Of a stretch of DNA of 64,000 nt, positions 62,735-64,000 are shown in pieces (position 1 is the stretch's first letter; each line of letters starts with the position of its first letter). This DNA comes from Pseudomonas sp. GV085 (lineage in GTDB: Bacteria > Pseudomonadota > Gammaproteobacteria > Pseudomonadales > Pseudomonadaceae), in NCBI RefSeq assembly GCF_003050925.1, contig NZ_QAOV01000008.1, forward strand, positions 62,001 through 126,000, read 5' to 3'. Position numbers and translations under genes: made by a program. The notes beneath the pieces were generated by a model that worked only from the letters and a program-made list of their open reading frames with translations, searched no databases and was not told where the DNA came from.

Positions 62735-63667
62735 ATGCTTCACATCCGCACGCCTTTGATCCTGCACCCTGGCCTGTCGACTCCGACCCGCCGTATCTGG
62801 CTGAAACTGGAAAACCTGCAACCTGGCGGCTCGTTCAAAATACGCGGCATTGGCTTGCTGTGCAGCCGGGCGGCGCAGCAGGGCAAGCGCAAGGTGGTCT
62901 GCCCCTCCGGCGGTAACGCGGGACTGGCCACGGCCATGGCCGCTGCATGCCTGGGGCTCAAGGCATGCATCGTGGTGCCGCACACCACCCCGCAAAGCAC
63001 CCGGGCGCGGATCAGCAATACCGGCGCCGAGGTGATCGTGCACGGCAAGGTCTGGGACGAAGCCAATCAACGGGCACGGGAACTCGCCCAGGACCCACGC
63101 AGTGAATTCGTGCCGGCCTTCGACCACCCGGTGTTGTGGGAAGGGCACAGCACCATGGTCGATGAAATTCTTGAAGACTGCCCGCCAGTGGATGTGCTGG
63201 TGACATCGGTGGGCGGTGGTGGCTTGCTGGCGGGGCTGCTCACCGGCCTGATTCGTCATCGGCACACCGATTGCCGCATCGTAGCCTGTGAAACCGAAGG
63301 CGCGGCGTCGTTCGCCGCGGCGGTGGCGGCCGGGCACCCGGTCAAACTGCCGAAAATCGACACCGTCGCCACGTCTCTGGGCGCCGCGCAAGTGGCCGCC
63401 TGGCCGGTCAGGCACATCGGCGATTTCTCCCATGAGTGCGTGGTGCTCAGTGATGATGAGGCGATCATGGGCGTGGTGCGTTACGCCAATGATTTGCGTC
63501 AGCTGGTCGAACCGGCATGCGGGGTTTCATTGGCGATTGCCTACCTGGATCACCCGGCGATTGCCGACGCCAATGACGTGGTGATCGTGGTGTGCGGCGG
63601 GGTGAGTATCAACGCGCAACTCGTGGCCGGATGGGCACGCATGTCCACTGGCACGCACGCAAGGTAG
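62735..63667 (+). CDS. PLP-dependent serine/threonine dehydratase-like enzyme
   Basis: A 310-residue fold-type II PLP enzyme. The PLP lysine is in QPGGSFKIRGIG, the substrate loop is CPSGGNAGLATA, and the phosphate-binding glycine loop is SVGGGGLLAGLLTG. The length matches L-serine/L-threonine dehydratases without regulatory ACT domains, which deaminate serine to pyruvate. It could replace the iron-sulfur SdaA missing from the glycine locus, but that is speculation. Confidence 0.88.
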   Translation: MLHIRTPLILHPGLSTPTRRIWLKLENLQPGGSFKIRGIGLLCSRAAQQGKRKVVCPSGGNAGLATAMAAACLGLKACIVVPHTTPQSTRARISNTGAEVIVHGKVWDEANQRARELAQDPRSEFVPAFDHPVLWEGHSTMVDEILEDCPPVDVLVTSVGGGGLLAGLLTGLIRHRHTDCRIVACETEGAASFAAAVAAGHPVKLPKIDTVATSLGAAQVAAWPVRHIGDFSHECVVLSDDEAIMGVVRYANDLRQLVEPACGVSLAIAYLDHPAIADANDVVIVVCGGVSINAQLVAGWARMSTGTHAR

Positions 63668-63720
63668 GGCCGCAAACGCTATCCCGGTGTCACAAGCCCC
63701 ACCGCTGGCGATGACGATCT

Positions 63721-64000
63721 TCAGTGACCGGTGACAACGCCTTCCTGGACGAGAATGGCGCGCGCCAGGTCTTCGTCGCTTGCGTTGTTGAGGGCGGGAT
63801 TGTCCTGACGGACTTTTTTCAACAGTGCCTCCAGATAAGCACCACGAATCGCACCGCCACTGGCGACGAAGCTGGACGCGTCATCCCGGGCGGGAATCAT
63901 GAGTTTGTCGTCTTTGAACGTCGAATAAAGCGAGGCGGAAACCCCGGCCGAGGTGGCGACATCTTCGGCATCCACTTTAGCCAGAGCGGAACCGACGGGC
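63721..64000 (-). CDS. DUF2388-type protein, C-terminal part
   Basis: The frame is open to the right edge, so the start and the expected signal peptide lie beyond 64000. The visible 92 residues include SASLYSTFKDDKLMIPARDD, ASSFVASGGAIRGAYLEALL and DEDLARAILVQEG, matching the small exported DUF2388 family of Pseudomonas, function unknown. Confidence 0.75.
   Translation of the reverse strand, partial: PVGSALAKVDAEDVATSAGVSASLYSTFKDDKLMIPARDDASSFVASGGAIRGAYLEALLKKVRQDNPALNNASDEDLARAILVQEGVVTGH

Overview
The window is a 64 kb piece of a high-GC gammaproteobacterial chromosome, almost certainly a Pseudomonas of the fluorescens group. The grounds are the close match of its housekeeping proteins to that genus (LipA, GlyA, GcvH, a GcsR/TyrR-type activator, PPK2, Ppx), genus-typical small families (DUF6124, DUF2388, TorF-type porin), and more than twenty intergenic copies of Pseudomonas REP elements in three sequence types. 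No rRNA, tRNA, integrase, transposase or CRISPR array was seen. The window starts inside one gene (porin-like, 3' part) and ends inside another (DUF2388, 3' part).

Region by region. 1-3.4 kb: porin end, an NCS1 permease, and a cell-wall pair (L,D-transpeptidase and VanX-like dipeptidase). 3.4-8.1 kb: gcvH-glyA-lipA downstream of the enhancer-binding regulator gcsR, with a textbook sigma-54 promoter in front of gcvH; the glycine-cleavage genes gcvP and gcvT and sdaA are absent here. 8.1-15.4 kb: a divergent LysR regulator facing ureohydrolase, aldehyde dehydrogenase, a second NCS1 permease and a GMC oxidoreductase, probably a guanidino- or amino-compound catabolic locus. 15.5-23.2 kb: small stand-alone genes plus a divergent ppk2/ppx polyphosphate pair with a PhoB box before ppx. 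23.4-29.0 kb: a gamma-glutamylation amine-degradation cluster (glutamine-synthetase-like enzyme, ALDH, Fe-ADH, APC permease). 29.3-35.1 kb: a winged-helix/TPR regulator divergent from SDR, cupin and an EmrAB-type pump.

35.2-41.6 kb is the main accessory stretch: a secreted protein made of eleven 13-residue repeats, a Xre-RES toxin-antitoxin pair with a palindromic operator, a degraded gene, three very small genes, and an AT-rich S-type bacteriocin with its immunity gene. 41.9-53.3 kb: MATE pump, phosphoribosyltransferase, YceI protein, a large multicopper oxidase with a G-quadruplex motif upstream, a GNAT, a candidate small RNA, a P1 peptidase, and a polyamine-type binding protein divergent from a LuxR regulator. 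53.3-57.3 kb: a DUF6124 gene with a structured, peptide-coding leader, a metI remnant and an Rhs/TccC-like toxin gene. 57.3-64 kb: an RNA methyltransferase-like gene, a cytochrome b / YedY-like molybdoenzyme / methionine-rich peptide operon that looks like a periplasmic oxidant-scavenging system, a response regulator, a HAD phosphatase, a membrane methyltransferase and a PLP dehydratase.

The observations I rate highest are the leader before the DUF6124 gene (small ORF plus mutually exclusive pairings), the 13-residue repeat protein, the reduced sigma-54-driven gcvH-glyA-lipA unit, the Met-rich peptide system, and the bacteriocin and Rhs C-terminal domains whose activity I could not assign.
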